Positions 17,893 to 26,501 of a DNA stretch of 64,000 bases are shown piece by piece. The notes under the pieces are model-generated. The model made no database searches. It was not told the origin of the DNA and worked only from the letters and a program-made list of their open reading frames with translations. Numbering within the stretch: the first letter of the stretch is position 1; the number at the start of each line of letters is the position of its first letter. The stretch lies in the NCBI RefSeq assembly GCF_009363895.1, contig NZ_CP045434.1, positions 1,302,001 to 1,366,000 of the forward strand, written 5' to 3'. The DNA comes from Sphingomonas ginsengisoli An et al. 2013 (GTDB taxonomy: Bacteria; Pseudomonadota; Alphaproteobacteria; Sphingomonadales; Sphingomonadaceae). Position numbers and translations under genes: made by a program.

Positions 17893-18885
17893 ATGGCACG
17901 CGCATGGCAATTGAAGAGCCGGCCGACCGGCCTGCCGACGATGAACAATTTCCAGCTCGCCGAGGTCGCGCTTCCCGAACTCACCGACGGGATGGTCCAT
18001 GTCCGCAACCGCTGGCTGTCGGTCGACCCCTACATGCGCGGGCGGATGAACGACGTGAAGAGCTACGTCCCCCCGTTCCAGATTGGTGAGCCGATGACCG
18101 GCGGCGCGGTCGGCGAGGTGGTCGAGAGCCGCGATCCCTCGCTCCAGCCGGGCGATCTGGTCGTGCACATGGCCGGCTGGCGCGACGAGGTGGTCGAGCC
18201 CGCCGCCAACTTCACCAAGCTGCCGGCGATCCCCGGCGTCGCGCCCGAAGCCTTCCTCGGCAATCTCGGGCTGACCGGCGGGACGGCCTATTGGGGCCTG
18301 CTCGATGCCGCGCAGGCCAAGGCCGGCGACATCGTCTTCGTCTCGGCGGCGGCGGGTGCGGTCGGCTCGGCGGTGGTCCAGATCGCCAAGGCCAAGGGCA
18401 TGACCGTGATCGGCTCGGCCGGCGGCGCCGACAAGTGCGAGTTCGTGAAGTCCTTGGGCGCCGACGCGGTGGTCGATTACAAGTCGGGCACGCCGCTGGT
18501 GAAGGCGCTGGCCGAAGCCGCACCCAAGGGCATCGACGTCTATTTCGACAATGTCGGCGGCGAGCACCTCGACGCCGCTTTCGCCGCCGCCCGCCAGAAT
18601 GCGCGCTTCGCCATCTGCGGGATGATTGACGGCTATAATTCGGGCGAGCCAGCGGCCTTCCGCTACATCATGCGGGTGATCGCGATGCGGATCATGATGA
18701 AGGGCTTCATCTATACCGACTATCTGGGCCGCAACCCCGAATTCTACGGCGAGATGGGGCCATGGGTCGCCGGCGGCCAGGTCAAGGGCCGCGAGACGGT
18801 GATGGACGGGCTCGAGGCCACCCCCGACGCCTTCCTCGGCCTGTTCAGTGGCAAGAACACCGGCAAGATGCTGGTCCGGCTCTGA
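17893..18885 (+). CDS. NADP-dependent oxidoreductase, CurA/leukotriene-B4 dehydrogenase type
   Basis: 330 residues, the full family length, after a strong ribosome site (GGAGGAGAG). This is a zinc-independent medium-chain dehydrogenase/reductase. Visible features are the N-terminal catalytic fold (RNRWLSVDPYMRGRMND), the tyrosine-containing segment GLTGGTAYWGLLDAA, the nucleotide-binding loop VSAAAGAVGSAVVQIAKAKG, the lysine-bearing DYKSG and YFDNVGGEHLDA. Members reduce the double bond of alpha,beta-unsaturated ketones or aldehydes with NADPH; E. coli CurA reduces curcumin. It is cytosolic, probably for detoxification of reactive enones. The gene stands alone and converges on the YpfJ gene across a symmetric terminator. 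Confidence 0.92.
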   Translation: MARAWQLKSRPTGLPTMNNFQLAEVALPELTDGMVHVRNRWLSVDPYMRGRMNDVKSYVPPFQIGEPMTGGAVGEVVESRDPSLQPGDLVVHMAGWRDEVVEPAANFTKLPAIPGVAPEAFLGNLGLTGGTAYWGLLDAAQAKAGDIVFVSAAAGAVGSAVVQIAKAKGMTVIGSAGGADKCEFVKSLGADAVVDYKSGTPLVKALAEAAPKGIDVYFDNVGGEHLDAAFAAARQNARFAICGMIDGYNSGEPAAFRYIMRVIAMRIMMKGFIYTDYLGRNPEFYGEMGPWVAGGQVKGRETVMDGLEATPDAFLGLFSGKNTGKMLVRL

Positions 18886-18892
18886 GCCGGTA

Positions 18893-18918
18893 GCCCGCTC
18901 CGGTGGACCGGAGCGGGC
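18893..18918. terminator. Bidirectional hairpin terminator
   Basis: GCCCGCTCCGG (18893-18903), loop TGGA, CCGGAGCGGGC (18908-18918): a perfect 11-base-pair stem between two convergent genes. There is no clear T-run on either side, so termination may be partial or Rho-assisted. Confidence 0.6.
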
Positions 18919-18924
18919 ATCTCC

Positions 18925-19827
18925 TCACCCCTGATTATACGTGCACTGGCTCGGATCGCCGGTCTCCAGCCCCTTACGCAGCGCGCCGACCCGCTGGGCC
19001 GAGGTGCCGTGGGTGAAAGTCTCGGGGCGGACGCGGCCACCGGCTTCCTGCTGCAGCGTGTCGTCGCCGATCGCCTGCGCGGCCTTGAGGCCCTCCTCGG
19101 CGTCACCCGCCTCGAGCACCTTCGTGCCGTCGGGGTTGGTCGCATTAGCCGCCCACACGCCGGCGTAGCAGTCGGCCTGCAGCTCGATCCCGACCTGCAC
19201 CGCATTGCCCGCCGCCTCACTGCTGCTCGATTGCTGGGCGCTGGCTTTGTCGAGCAGGCCCTGGAGGTCCTGGACATGGTGCCCGACCTCGTGCGCGATG
19301 ACATAGGCCTGGGCGAAATCGCCCGGCGCGCCGAACCGCTGCGACAGCTCGTTGAAGAAGCTCGGATCGATGTAGATCTGCTTGTCGGTCGGGCAGTAGA
19401 ACGGCCCCATCGCCGACTGCGCCGCGCCGCAGCCCGACTGCGAATTGCTGCTGTAGGCGACCAGCGTCGTCGGCGTGTACCGCGACCCCGACTGCTGGAA
19501 GATCCGCCCCCACACCTGCTCGGTCGAGCCGAGAACCTTGGTCATGAACTGCTTCGTCGCGGGCGGCAGGCGCGAGGCCGCGGCGCTGCTGCCCTGCGTC
19601 TGCTGGGTCGGTGCGCTGCCGCCGCCAAGAATGCTGCCGCCCCCGCCAAGGCTCGACAGCGCGCAATAGCCGAGCGCCAGGATCAAGATGCCGACGATCC
19701 CGAACCGGCCGAGGATCATCGGCAGCAGGAAACCGAGGATTCCGCCTCCGCCACCGAGTGAGAAGCCGCCACCGCCCTGCCCGGTGCGGTCCTCGAAATT
19801 GCTGCTTTCCGGTCCGTCGAGACGCAT
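18925..19827 (-). CDS. ypfJ: Neutral zinc metallopeptidase, YpfJ family
   Basis: 300 residues. The protein starts with the family signature (MRLDGPESSNFEDRTG), a Gly-rich linker and one membrane span (about residues 31-57), then a Gly-rich stretch and a soluble peptidase domain. The zinc-binding HEVGHH motif is at about residues 179-184, preceded by YCPTDKQIYIDPSFF, both conserved in the family (COG2321, YpfJ/KPN_02809). The active domain should lie in the periplasm, tethered to the inner membrane. Its physiological substrate is unknown. The gene is divergent from 3-hydroxybutyrate dehydrogenase with about 100 bases between the starts. Confidence 0.92.
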   Translation of the reverse strand: MRLDGPESSNFEDRTGQGGGGFSLGGGGGILGFLLPMILGRFGIVGILILALGYCALSSLGGGGSILGGGSAPTQQTQGSSAAASRLPPATKQFMTKVLGSTEQVWGRIFQQSGSRYTPTTLVAYSSNSQSGCGAAQSAMGPFYCPTDKQIYIDPSFFNELSQRFGAPGDFAQAYVIAHEVGHHVQDLQGLLDKASAQQSSSSEAAGNAVQVGIELQADCYAGVWAANATNPDGTKVLEAGDAEEGLKAAQAIGDDTLQQEAGGRVRPETFTHGTSAQRVGALRKGLETGDPSQCTYNQG

Positions 19828-19928
19828 GTCTTCTCCTGTCGCTCCGCGCCCTGAAATGCTTCGCGCACCGTAACGGTTGCAATGTTCCCGGCGGCACGCG
19901 ACAGGCCGATCGACGAAAGGATAGCCGC

Positions 19929-20714
19929 ATGCTGCTCAAGGACAAGGTTGCGCTGGTCACGGGGTCGACTTCGGGCATCGGGCTGGCGATCGCCCGGGCG
20001 CTTGCCGCCGAAGGCGCGCGGGTGATGCTCAACGGCTTCGGCGACAAGGCCGAGATCAAGACCCTGCGCGAGGAAATGGCCGAATTGAGCCACGACCTGT
20101 CCGGCTATTCGGACGCCGACCTTTCCAAGCCCGACGCGATCGATAAGATGATCGCCACCTGTACCAACGAGCTTGGCAGTCCGTCGATCCTCGTCAACAA
20201 CGCCGGGGTCCAGCACGTTGCCCCGGTCGACGATTTCCCGCCGGAGAAGTGGAACCTGATCATGGCGGTCAATTTGAGCGCGGTGTTCCATACGACCCGG
20301 CTGTGCCTGCACTCGATGCGCCAGCGCGGCTGGGGCCGGATCATCAACACCGCCAGCGCCCACAGCCTGGTCGCGAGCCCCAACAAGGCGCCCTATGTCG
20401 CCTCCAAGCACGCCGTCGCCGGCTTCACCAAGGCGGTCGCGCTCGAAACCGCCAAGGACGGGATCACCGCCAACTGCATCTCGCCCGGCTACGTCTGGAC
20501 GCCGCTGGTCGAGAACCAGATCCCCGACACGATGAAGGCCCGCGGCCTCACCCGCGAGCAGGTGATGAACGACGTCCTCCTCGCCGCCCAGCCGACCAAG
20601 CGCTTCGTCGAGCCGGTCGAGGTCGCCAGCCTCGCGCTCTTCCTCTGCCGCCCCGAGGCGGGCAGCATCACTGGCGCCAACCTGTCGATGGACGGCGGCT
20701 GGACCGCGCAGTGA
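19929..20714 (+). CDS. 3-hydroxybutyrate dehydrogenase (short-chain dehydrogenase)
   Basis: 261 residues; ATG 19929 follows AAAGGA at good spacing. Classical short-chain dehydrogenase motifs: cofactor loop TGSTSGIG (about 11-18), NNAG (about 90-93), catalytic Ser in NTASAHS (about S143), and YVASK (Y156, K160). The sequence matches D-3-hydroxybutyrate dehydrogenases, which interconvert 3-hydroxybutyrate and acetoacetate with NAD+, a step in using poly-3-hydroxybutyrate stores. Features of that subfamily are ASAHSLVASPNKAPYVASKH, SPGYVWTPLVENQI and the C-terminal SGDGGW-like SMDGGWTAQ. It is cytosolic. A palindromic repeat and a DUF4893 gene follow. Other PHB genes are not in the window. Confidence 0.9.
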   Translation: MLLKDKVALVTGSTSGIGLAIARALAAEGARVMLNGFGDKAEIKTLREEMAELSHDLSGYSDADLSKPDAIDKMIATCTNELGSPSILVNNAGVQHVAPVDDFPPEKWNLIMAVNLSAVFHTTRLCLHSMRQRGWGRIINTASAHSLVASPNKAPYVASKHAVAGFTKAVALETAKDGITANCISPGYVWTPLVENQIPDTMKARGLTREQVMNDVLLAAQPTKRFVEPVEVASLALFLCRPEAGSITGANLSMDGGWTAQ

Positions 20715-20721
20715 CCCAACC

Positions 20722-20803
20722 TCGTCATGGCGAGGCGTGCAGCGCGGCGGCGATCCCGTTTGACTTGGCCGCAATGGATTGCTTCGCTGCGCTCGCAATG
20801 ACG
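20722..20803. repeat. Dispersed palindromic repeat, family A copy 1
   Basis: The right arm (20775-20803), starting TGGATTGCTTCGCTGCGCTC and ending in GCAATGACG, is nearly identical to the right arm of a second copy at 41003-41031 (one mismatch at CTGCGC/CTACGC). The left arm (20722-20734, TCGTCATGGCGAG) is a degraded inverse. The copy lies directly before the DUF4893 start. Confidence 0.75.
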
Positions 20804-21418
20804 ATGAAACTGGCCCCGCTCGGCGCCCTCCTCGCGCTCACCGCTTGCCAGACGATGGCGCCCAACGCGGTCGTCCCCCAACGCACCGCCGACTGGCAGC
20901 GGGTGGTCACCCCCGCCGACCGCGGCCGGTTGCGCGACTGGCGCAGGGACTGGCTTCGCGGCCTGGACCAGGCGACCAAGGCGGGCCACGGCGCGGAGAT
21001 CGCGCGCGAGGGCGTGCTGCTCCAGCCCGACGCGGCGCTCCCCGGCTCGACGCTCCCTAACGGCGACTATCGCTGCCGGACGATCAAACTCGGCGCCAAG
21101 AGCGCCGGGATGCTGCCCTACATCGCCTACCCCGCTTTCCGGTGCCGGGTGGGCAGCGACGGCCAGTTGCAGAGCCTAGCCAAGGTCAGCGGCTCGCAGC
21201 GGCCGGTCGGCGGGCTCTATCCGGCCGACCAGATGCGCTCGGTGTTCCTCGGCACGCTGGTGCTCGGCGACGAGCGGCGGGCGCTGGTATATGGCCAGGA
21301 CCATGACCGCGACGTGGTCGGCTTCGTCGAGCGGATCGGCCCGCAGCGCTGGCGGCTGGTGATGCCCGCACCGACCTTCGAGAGCCTGACCGACGTGATG
21401 GAACTGGTGCCGGCGTAA
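20804..21418 (+). CDS. DUF4893 domain lipoprotein
   Basis: 204 residues from ATG 20804. The signal peptide with lipobox LLALTAC puts the lipidated Cys at about residue 15. The body (DWQRVVTPADRGRLRDWRRD ... GDYRCRTIKLGAK ... FRCRVGSDG) matches DUF4893, a family of unknown function common in sphingomonads. Two cysteines around the YRCRTIK/FRCRV strands may form a disulfide in the periplasm. An ATG two codons upstream (20798) is an alternative start; both lie in or at the edge of a palindromic repeat, and I see no normal Shine-Dalgarno. It follows 3-hydroxybutyrate dehydrogenase on the same strand. Confidence 0.75.
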   Translation: MKLAPLGALLALTACQTMAPNAVVPQRTADWQRVVTPADRGRLRDWRRDWLRGLDQATKAGHGAEIAREGVLLQPDAALPGSTLPNGDYRCRTIKLGAKSAGMLPYIAYPAFRCRVGSDGQLQSLAKVSGSQRPVGGLYPADQMRSVFLGTLVLGDERRALVYGQDHDRDVVGFVERIGPQRWRLVMPAPTFESLTDVMELVPA

Positions 21419-21433
21419 CTTTCAACGCGCGCC

Positions 21434-21540
21434 CGTCACCCTGAACTTGTCTCAGGGTCCAGTTCCTCACCCAAGACTCGGTTTGCGTTCGCGCATGGAT
21501 GCTGAAACAAGCCTGTCCTGAGCAAGCCGAAGGGTTCCGC
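21434..21540. repeat. Dispersed palindromic repeat (CCCTGA...TCAGGG family)
   Basis: The element starts CGTCACCCTGAACTTGTCTC (CCCTGA at 21439-21444 pairs with TCAGGG at 21452-21457). It ends with TGCTGAAACAAG (in 21499-21511) and CTGAGCAAGCCGAAGGGTTC. These are the two halves of a well-known intergenic repeat type in sphingomonads. It fills the gap between the DUF4893 gene and the amidohydrolase gene up to the ATG. Confidence 0.6.
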
Positions 21541-22854
21541 ATGACAAAGTCCTTGGGCATTGCCCTCCTCGCCGCATCCCTCGCTGCCCCCGCCTCCGCC
21601 GCAACCCTGCGCGAGAGCATCGCCGGCGACATGCCGCAATTGCTGACCCTTTACCGCGACCTCCACGCCAATCCCGAGCTGTCGATGCAGGAGGTGCGCA
21701 CATCGGCCAAGCTCGCCGGCGAAATGCGCAAGCTCGGCTTCCAGGTGACCGAGCATGTCGGCAAGACCGGCGTCGTCTCGGTCCTCCGCAACGGGCCGGG
21801 CCCAACCCTGCTCATCCGCTCCGACATGGACGCGCTGCCGGTGGTCGAGCAGACCGGCCTGCCCTTCGCCTCCAAGGTCCGCGCGACCGCCAATTCGGGC
21901 GTCGAGACCGGCGTCATGCACGCCTGCGGCCACGACACCCACATGACCGCCTTCCTCGGCACTGCCCGCCGCTTGATGGCGAGCAAGGCACAATGGAGCG
22001 GCACGCTGGTGATGATCCTCCAGCCGGGCGAGGAAACCAGCGAGGGCGCCAAGGCGATGCTCGCCGACGGCCTCTTCACCCGCTTTCCCAAGCCCGACGT
22101 CGAGCTCGCCTTCCACGACAGCGCGAGCCTGCCGGCCGGGACGATCGGGGTCGCCGGCGGCTACGTCATGGCCAATGTCGACAGCGTCGATGTGCTGGTG
22201 AAGGGCGTCGGCAGCCACGGCGCCGCCCCGCAGAACAGCCGCGACCCGATCGTTCTCGCCAGCCGGATCGTCGGCAGCCTGCAGACCCTCGTCAGCCGCG
22301 AGCGCAATCCGCTCGATCCCGCGGTGGTCACCGTCGGCAGCTTCCACGCCGGCGCCACCCACAACATCATCCCCGACGAGGCGCGGCTGCAGATCACGGT
22401 GCGCAGCTACACGCCCGAGGTCCGCAAGAGCCTGCTCGACGGCATCGCCCGCGTAGCCCGCGGTGAGGCGATCGCCGCCGGGATGCCCGACGACCGGATG
22501 CCGGTGGTGACGGTCGAGGACCGCTCGACCCCCTCGACCTTCAACACGCAAGACCTGGCGACCCACACCGCCGCGCTGTTCACGCAAACCTTCGGCGCCG
22601 ACCGGGTGAAGAGCGTCCCCCCGGCGATGGTCGGCGAGGATTTCGGCCGTTACTGGCTCGCCGATCAGAGCAAGCAGAGCCTGATCTTCTGGGTCGGCGG
22701 GGTGCCCAAGGAGAAGTGGGCCGCGGCCGGCGGCGACACCACCAAGCTGCCGAGCCTCCACTCGCCCTACTGGGCGCCCGACGCGCCAGCTGTCATCGGC
22801 ACCGCGATCGAGGCGATGACGGTCGCCGCGCAAGACGTGCTGAAAAAGGCCTGA
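21541..22854 (+). CDS. M20 family amidohydrolase/metallopeptidase, secreted
   Basis: 437 residues with signal peptide (LGIALLAASLAAPASA). Family M20D features: RDLHANPELSMQE, RSDMDALPVVEQTGLPFAS, the metal-binding HACGHDTHM (about 127-135), LQPGEETSEGAKAML with the catalytic-type Glu pair, and PAMVGEDFGRY near the C-terminus. The dimerisation domain lies in the middle (GVGSHGAAPQNSRDPI). These enzymes hydrolyse N-acyl amino acids, hippurate-like amides or small peptides using two divalent metal ions. The signal peptide indicates a periplasmic enzyme. The ATG at 21541 follows directly on a palindromic repeat whose CCGAAGGG end supplies the only Shine-Dalgarno-like sequence. Confidence 0.9.
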   Translation: MTKSLGIALLAASLAAPASAATLRESIAGDMPQLLTLYRDLHANPELSMQEVRTSAKLAGEMRKLGFQVTEHVGKTGVVSVLRNGPGPTLLIRSDMDALPVVEQTGLPFASKVRATANSGVETGVMHACGHDTHMTAFLGTARRLMASKAQWSGTLVMILQPGEETSEGAKAMLADGLFTRFPKPDVELAFHDSASLPAGTIGVAGGYVMANVDSVDVLVKGVGSHGAAPQNSRDPIVLASRIVGSLQTLVSRERNPLDPAVVTVGSFHAGATHNIIPDEARLQITVRSYTPEVRKSLLDGIARVARGEAIAAGMPDDRMPVVTVEDRSTPSTFNTQDLATHTAALFTQTFGADRVKSVPPAMVGEDFGRYWLADQSKQSLIFWVGGVPKEKWAAAGGDTTKLPSLHSPYWAPDAPAVIGTAIEAMTVAAQDVLKKA

Positions 22855-22861
22855 TCTCCTC

Positions 22862-22970
22862 CCCGGGACGGGGAGGGGACCATGCGAAGCATGGTGGAGG
22901 GGCTTGCGCGGCTACGGACCCCCTCCACGCTCCGCGCCACCGTCCCCGTCCCCGTCCCAGGGAGGAAACG
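22862..22970. repeat. Dispersed inverted repeat, family C copy 1
   Basis: The left half has CGGGACGGGGAGGGGACCAT and GGTGGAGGGG; the right half has CCCCCTCCAC and CACCGTCCCCGTCCC, complementary over long stretches, so the segment folds into a branched hairpin. A related element occurs at 36301-36452. It separates the amidohydrolase from prsK. Confidence 0.6.
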
Positions 22971-23037
22971 CCCCATCTTCACCCTTCCTTTGTAAATTTC
23001 TCCGACAGTGCCGCTCCATGTCGGTGGAGCTGACACT

Positions 23038-25101
23038 GTGAATGCGTTGCTGCTCTTCTGGAGCCATGCGCTGGCGGCGATCCTGTTCGCGACGCTGCTC
23101 GTCTGGCAGCTGCGCGAAGGGGTGCGCAGCAGCGTCCAGAAAAATCTCCTCGGCGCGCTGCTGCTGACCTGCCTGTGGGCGTGGCTGACCGCGATCGACC
23201 CGCACAGCCTGCTCGCCGCGCACGCCGAGACCGCCCGCAACCTGATGTGGGTCAGCCTGCTCCACGCGCTCGCCAGCAGCGGGCGCGAGAGCGGGCGCCA
23301 GCTCCACGGCGTCGGCTGGGTCTATGCCGCGGTGGCGGCGGTCATCGCGCTGCAGTTCATCACCGACCAGCTCATCTTCGCCGATCCCGCCCGCATGGTC
23401 CTTCTCGGCCGCATCGGCACCATGCTGCGCGCGGTCGCCGCCTCGGGCGCGCTGCTGCTGGTCCACAACCTCTACGGCCAGGCCTCACCGACCAGCCGCT
23501 CGTCGATCCGCCTGCTGATGCTCGGGCTCGGCGCGATCTGGCTCTACGACCTCAACCTCTACACGCTCATCTACTGGCGTACGAACCCCGCCGACGAGGC
23601 CTTCGCCGCGCGCGGGCTGATGGTGGCGTTGGTCACGCCCCTGTTCGCCTTGGGCGGTCAGCAGCTCGATGGCTGGCGGCTACGGCTGTCGCGCGCAGCG
23701 ACCTTCCAGTCCCTGGGCCTGGTCGCGGTCTGCTCCTACTTCGCGGTGATGGCGGTGCTCGCCACCGCGCTGCGCGGGTCCGACTGGGGCATCGCCAAGT
23801 CGGCAGCGCTGCTGCTGCTCGCGCTGATGACCGTCGCCGCGGTGGCGATCCTGCCGTCCGCCCGCCTGCGCGGCTGGTTCAAGGTCGTCGCCGCCAAGCA
23901 TTTGTTCGAGCATCGCTACGATTATCGCACCGAATGGCTGCGCGTCGCCGACACGCTCGGCCGCAGCGGCCCGCACGCGCCGCCGCTCCCCGAGCGCGTC
24001 ATCCAGGCGCTGGCCGAGATCGTCGAGGCGCCCGGCGGCCTATTGCTCACCAATGACGAGGGCGGGATCGGCTGGACCGGCCAGTGGAACTGGCTCGGCC
24101 GCCTGCCGACCAGCACCGGCAGCGACGTGCTGGCGGCCCTGTGGGACCAGCTCAGCAGCGGCCGGGTGATCGAGCTCGATCGCGGCGCGGTGACGCGCGG
24201 CTCGGCCGCCGACCGCGCGCTCGCCCCGCCCGCCGACTGGCTGATCGACGAGCGGCTGTGGGCCGGCATTCCCCTGGTCCATCAGGAGCGGGTGGTCGGC
24301 CTCGTCCTGCTCGCCCCGCCCCCGGTCCGTCGCATACTCGACTGGGAGGATTTCGACCTCCTCCGCACCGCCGCGCGGCAGGCCGCCTCGGCGCTCGCCG
24401 AAAGCGTCGGCCAGCGGGCGCTCACCACCGCGCGCGCCTTCGAGGATTTCAACCGCCGCTTCGCCTTCATCCTCCACGACGTGAAGAATCTCGTCAGCCA
24501 GCTCTCGCTGCTCACCCGCAATGCCGAGCGGCACGCCGACAACCCCGATTTCCGCGCCGACATGATCGCCACCCTGAAGAGTTCGGTCGGGAAGATGAAC
24601 GACCTCCTCGTCAAGCTTTCTCCGGCGAGCGCGCCGGGCGGCACCCCCGCGCCGGTCCCCTTCGCCTTGCGCGGCGTGCTCGCCGCCGCGGTGGCGGGCA
24701 AGCAAGGCCGCCATCCGGTGCGGCTGCTCGGCCCCACCGGCCTCGTCGTGCGCGGCGATCCGGGCGGCCTCGAGCAGGCGGTCGGCCATCTGCTCCAGAA
24801 CGCCCTCGACGCCAGCCCCGAGCACGAGCCGGTCACCGTCCACACCGCCCAGTTCGACGACCAGGTGGCGATCGAGATCATCGACCGCGGCACCGGGATG
24901 GACCCCGAATTCATCCGCCAGCGCCTCTTCCAGCCCTTCGCCTCGACCAAGCCCGGCGGCTTCGGCATCGGCGCCTACGAGGCGCGCGCGCTGGTCACCG
25001 CGATGGGCGGCAGCCTCGCAGTCGAGAGCCGCCCCGGCCACGGCAGCCGCTTCACCATCCTCCTCCCCCACCTCGCCCAGCCCGAAAGCCTCAGCGCATG
25101 A
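23038..25101 (+). CDS. prsK: XrtA/PEP-CTERM system histidine kinase PrsK
   Basis: About 687 residues from GTG 23038, chosen because GGTGGAG lies 8 bases upstream. The N-terminal third has about eight hydrophobic spans (LLLFWSHALAAILFATLLVW onward). A GAF-like region follows (about 310-455), then the kinase core: phosphoacceptor His in FILHDVKNLVSQL (about H480), N box LLQNALDAS, G1 IIDRGTGMD and G2 GGFGIGAYEARAL. The HDxKN form of the H box and overall architecture match PrsK, the sensor that partners PrsR in strains with exosortase XrtA and exopolysaccharide loci. It sits in the inner membrane. The stop overlaps the prsR start (ATGA). No exosortase or PEP-CTERM genes lie in the window. Confidence 0.9.
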   Translation: MNALLLFWSHALAAILFATLLVWQLREGVRSSVQKNLLGALLLTCLWAWLTAIDPHSLLAAHAETARNLMWVSLLHALASSGRESGRQLHGVGWVYAAVAAVIALQFITDQLIFADPARMVLLGRIGTMLRAVAASGALLLVHNLYGQASPTSRSSIRLLMLGLGAIWLYDLNLYTLIYWRTNPADEAFAARGLMVALVTPLFALGGQQLDGWRLRLSRAATFQSLGLVAVCSYFAVMAVLATALRGSDWGIAKSAALLLLALMTVAAVAILPSARLRGWFKVVAAKHLFEHRYDYRTEWLRVADTLGRSGPHAPPLPERVIQALAEIVEAPGGLLLTNDEGGIGWTGQWNWLGRLPTSTGSDVLAALWDQLSSGRVIELDRGAVTRGSAADRALAPPADWLIDERLWAGIPLVHQERVVGLVLLAPPPVRRILDWEDFDLLRTAARQAASALAESVGQRALTTARAFEDFNRRFAFILHDVKNLVSQLSLLTRNAERHADNPDFRADMIATLKSSVGKMNDLLVKLSPASAPGGTPAPVPFALRGVLAAAVAGKQGRHPVRLLGPTGLVVRGDPGGLEQAVGHLLQNALDASPEHEPVTVHTAQFDDQVAIEIIDRGTGMDPEFIRQRLFQPFASTKPGGFGIGAYEARALVTAMGGSLAVESRPGHGSRFTILLPHLAQPESLSA

Positions 25102-26477
25102 CCGAGCCCGCCCCCGACCTGCCCGTGCTGCTGATCGTCGAGGACGACGAGGGCCTCCAGCGCCAGCTGAAATGGGCCTACGACGGCTATCGCGTGGTCG
25201 CCGCGCACAACCGCGCCGAAGCGATCGAGATGCTGCGGCTGCACGAGCCGGCGGTGGCTACGCTCGATCTCGGCCTGCCGCCCGATCCCGACGGCACCAG
25301 CGAAGGTTTCGCCTGCCTGTCCGAGATCCTCGCCCTCAAGCCCGACGCCAAGGTGATCGTCGCCTCGGGCCACGGCGCGCGCGAAAGTGCATTGAAGGCG
25401 ATCGCGCTCGGCGCCTACGATTTCTACCGCAAGCCGGTCGACATCGACGACCTCGGCCTGATCGTCAGCCGCGCCTTCCAGCTCCACGAGCTCGAGGAAG
25501 AGAACCGTCGCCTCGCCGACAGCCTCGACGGCGGCGCCACCGTGCTCGGCTCGATCATCTCCGCCGCGCCCGAAATGCTGAGCGTCGCCCGCACCATCGA
25601 GCGGGTGGCGAGTGCCGACGTCTCGGTGATGCTGCTCGGCGCCAGCGGGACCGGCAAGGAATTGCTCGCTCGCGCGGTCCACGAGAAGAGCCGCCGCGCC
25701 AAGGCCGGCTTCGTCGCGATCAACTGCGCGGCTATCCCCGAGAACCTCCTCGAGGCCGAGCTGTTCGGCTACGAGCGCGGGGCCTTCACCGGAGCGGTCA
25801 AGACCACCCCGGGCAAGATCGAATTGGCGCAGGGCGGCACCCTCTTCCTCGACGAGATCGGCGATGTGCCCTTGCCCCTCCAGGTCAAGCTGCTGCGCTT
25901 CCTCCAGGAACGGGTGATCGAGCGGGTCGGCGGCCGCGCCCCGATCCCGGTCGACACAAGGATCGTCAGCGCGACCCACCAGGACCTAGACGCGATGACC
26001 GCCGATGGCCGCTTCCGCGAAGACCTTTACTACCGCCTCGCCGAGATCGTCGTCCGCATCCCCAGCCTCAAGGAGCGGACTGGGGACTCGGTGCTGCTTG
26101 CCCGCCACTTCGTCCAGCGTTTCGCGCGCGAGCTCGGGCGGCCGGTGACGTCGCTATCCGACGATGCCGCCGCGGCGATCGACGCGCACGGCTGGCCGGG
26201 CAACGTCCGCGAGCTCGAGAACCGGCTGAAGCGCGCGGTGATCATGGCCGAGGGCAAGCAGGTCACCGCCGCCGACCTCGACCTCGGCGCCAAGGCCACC
26301 GACCTTGACGGACCGGGAGCGATCAACCTGCGCGCCGCGCGCGAAGCCGCCGACCGCAAGGCGATCCGCCAGGCGCTGACCCGAACCGAGAACAACATCT
26401 CGGGCGCGGCCAAGCTGCTCGGGATCAGCCGTCCGACGCTCTACGATCTGTTGAAGCAATATCGCCTGACCGCCTGA
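25098..26477 (+). CDS. prsR: PEP-CTERM-box response regulator PrsR (sigma54-dependent activator type)
   Basis: 459 residues. The receiver domain has VEDDEG and the phosphoacceptor Asp in TLDLGL (about D57), and ends near KPVDIDDL. The AAA+ domain carries Walker A GASGTGKE, the sigma54-contact loop GYERGAFTGA, Walker B GGTLFLDEIGD and WPGNVRELENRLKRAV. A Fis-type helix-turn-helix ends the protein (NNISGAAKLLGISRPTLYDL). PrsR activates PEP-CTERM and exopolysaccharide genes from -24/-12 promoters in known systems. It is translationally coupled to prsK. Target promoters cannot be identified here; I found no convincing -24/-12 site nearby. Confidence 0.92.
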   Translation: MTEPAPDLPVLLIVEDDEGLQRQLKWAYDGYRVVAAHNRAEAIEMLRLHEPAVATLDLGLPPDPDGTSEGFACLSEILALKPDAKVIVASGHGARESALKAIALGAYDFYRKPVDIDDLGLIVSRAFQLHELEEENRRLADSLDGGATVLGSIISAAPEMLSVARTIERVASADVSVMLLGASGTGKELLARAVHEKSRRAKAGFVAINCAAIPENLLEAELFGYERGAFTGAVKTTPGKIELAQGGTLFLDEIGDVPLPLQVKLLRFLQERVIERVGGRAPIPVDTRIVSATHQDLDAMTADGRFREDLYYRLAEIVVRIPSLKERTGDSVLLARHFVQRFARELGRPVTSLSDDAAAAIDAHGWPGNVRELENRLKRAVIMAEGKQVTAADLDLGAKATDLDGPGAINLRAAREAADRKAIRQALTRTENNISGAAKLLGISRPTLYDLLKQYRLTA

Positions 26478-26501
26478 CGCGACTTGGCAGGCGCGACCAG
26501 C

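Noticed and set aside
23175..24056. Overlapping plus-strand frame within prsK
   Set aside because: Different frame of prsK with Arg/Pro-rich composition; prsK itself is complete.
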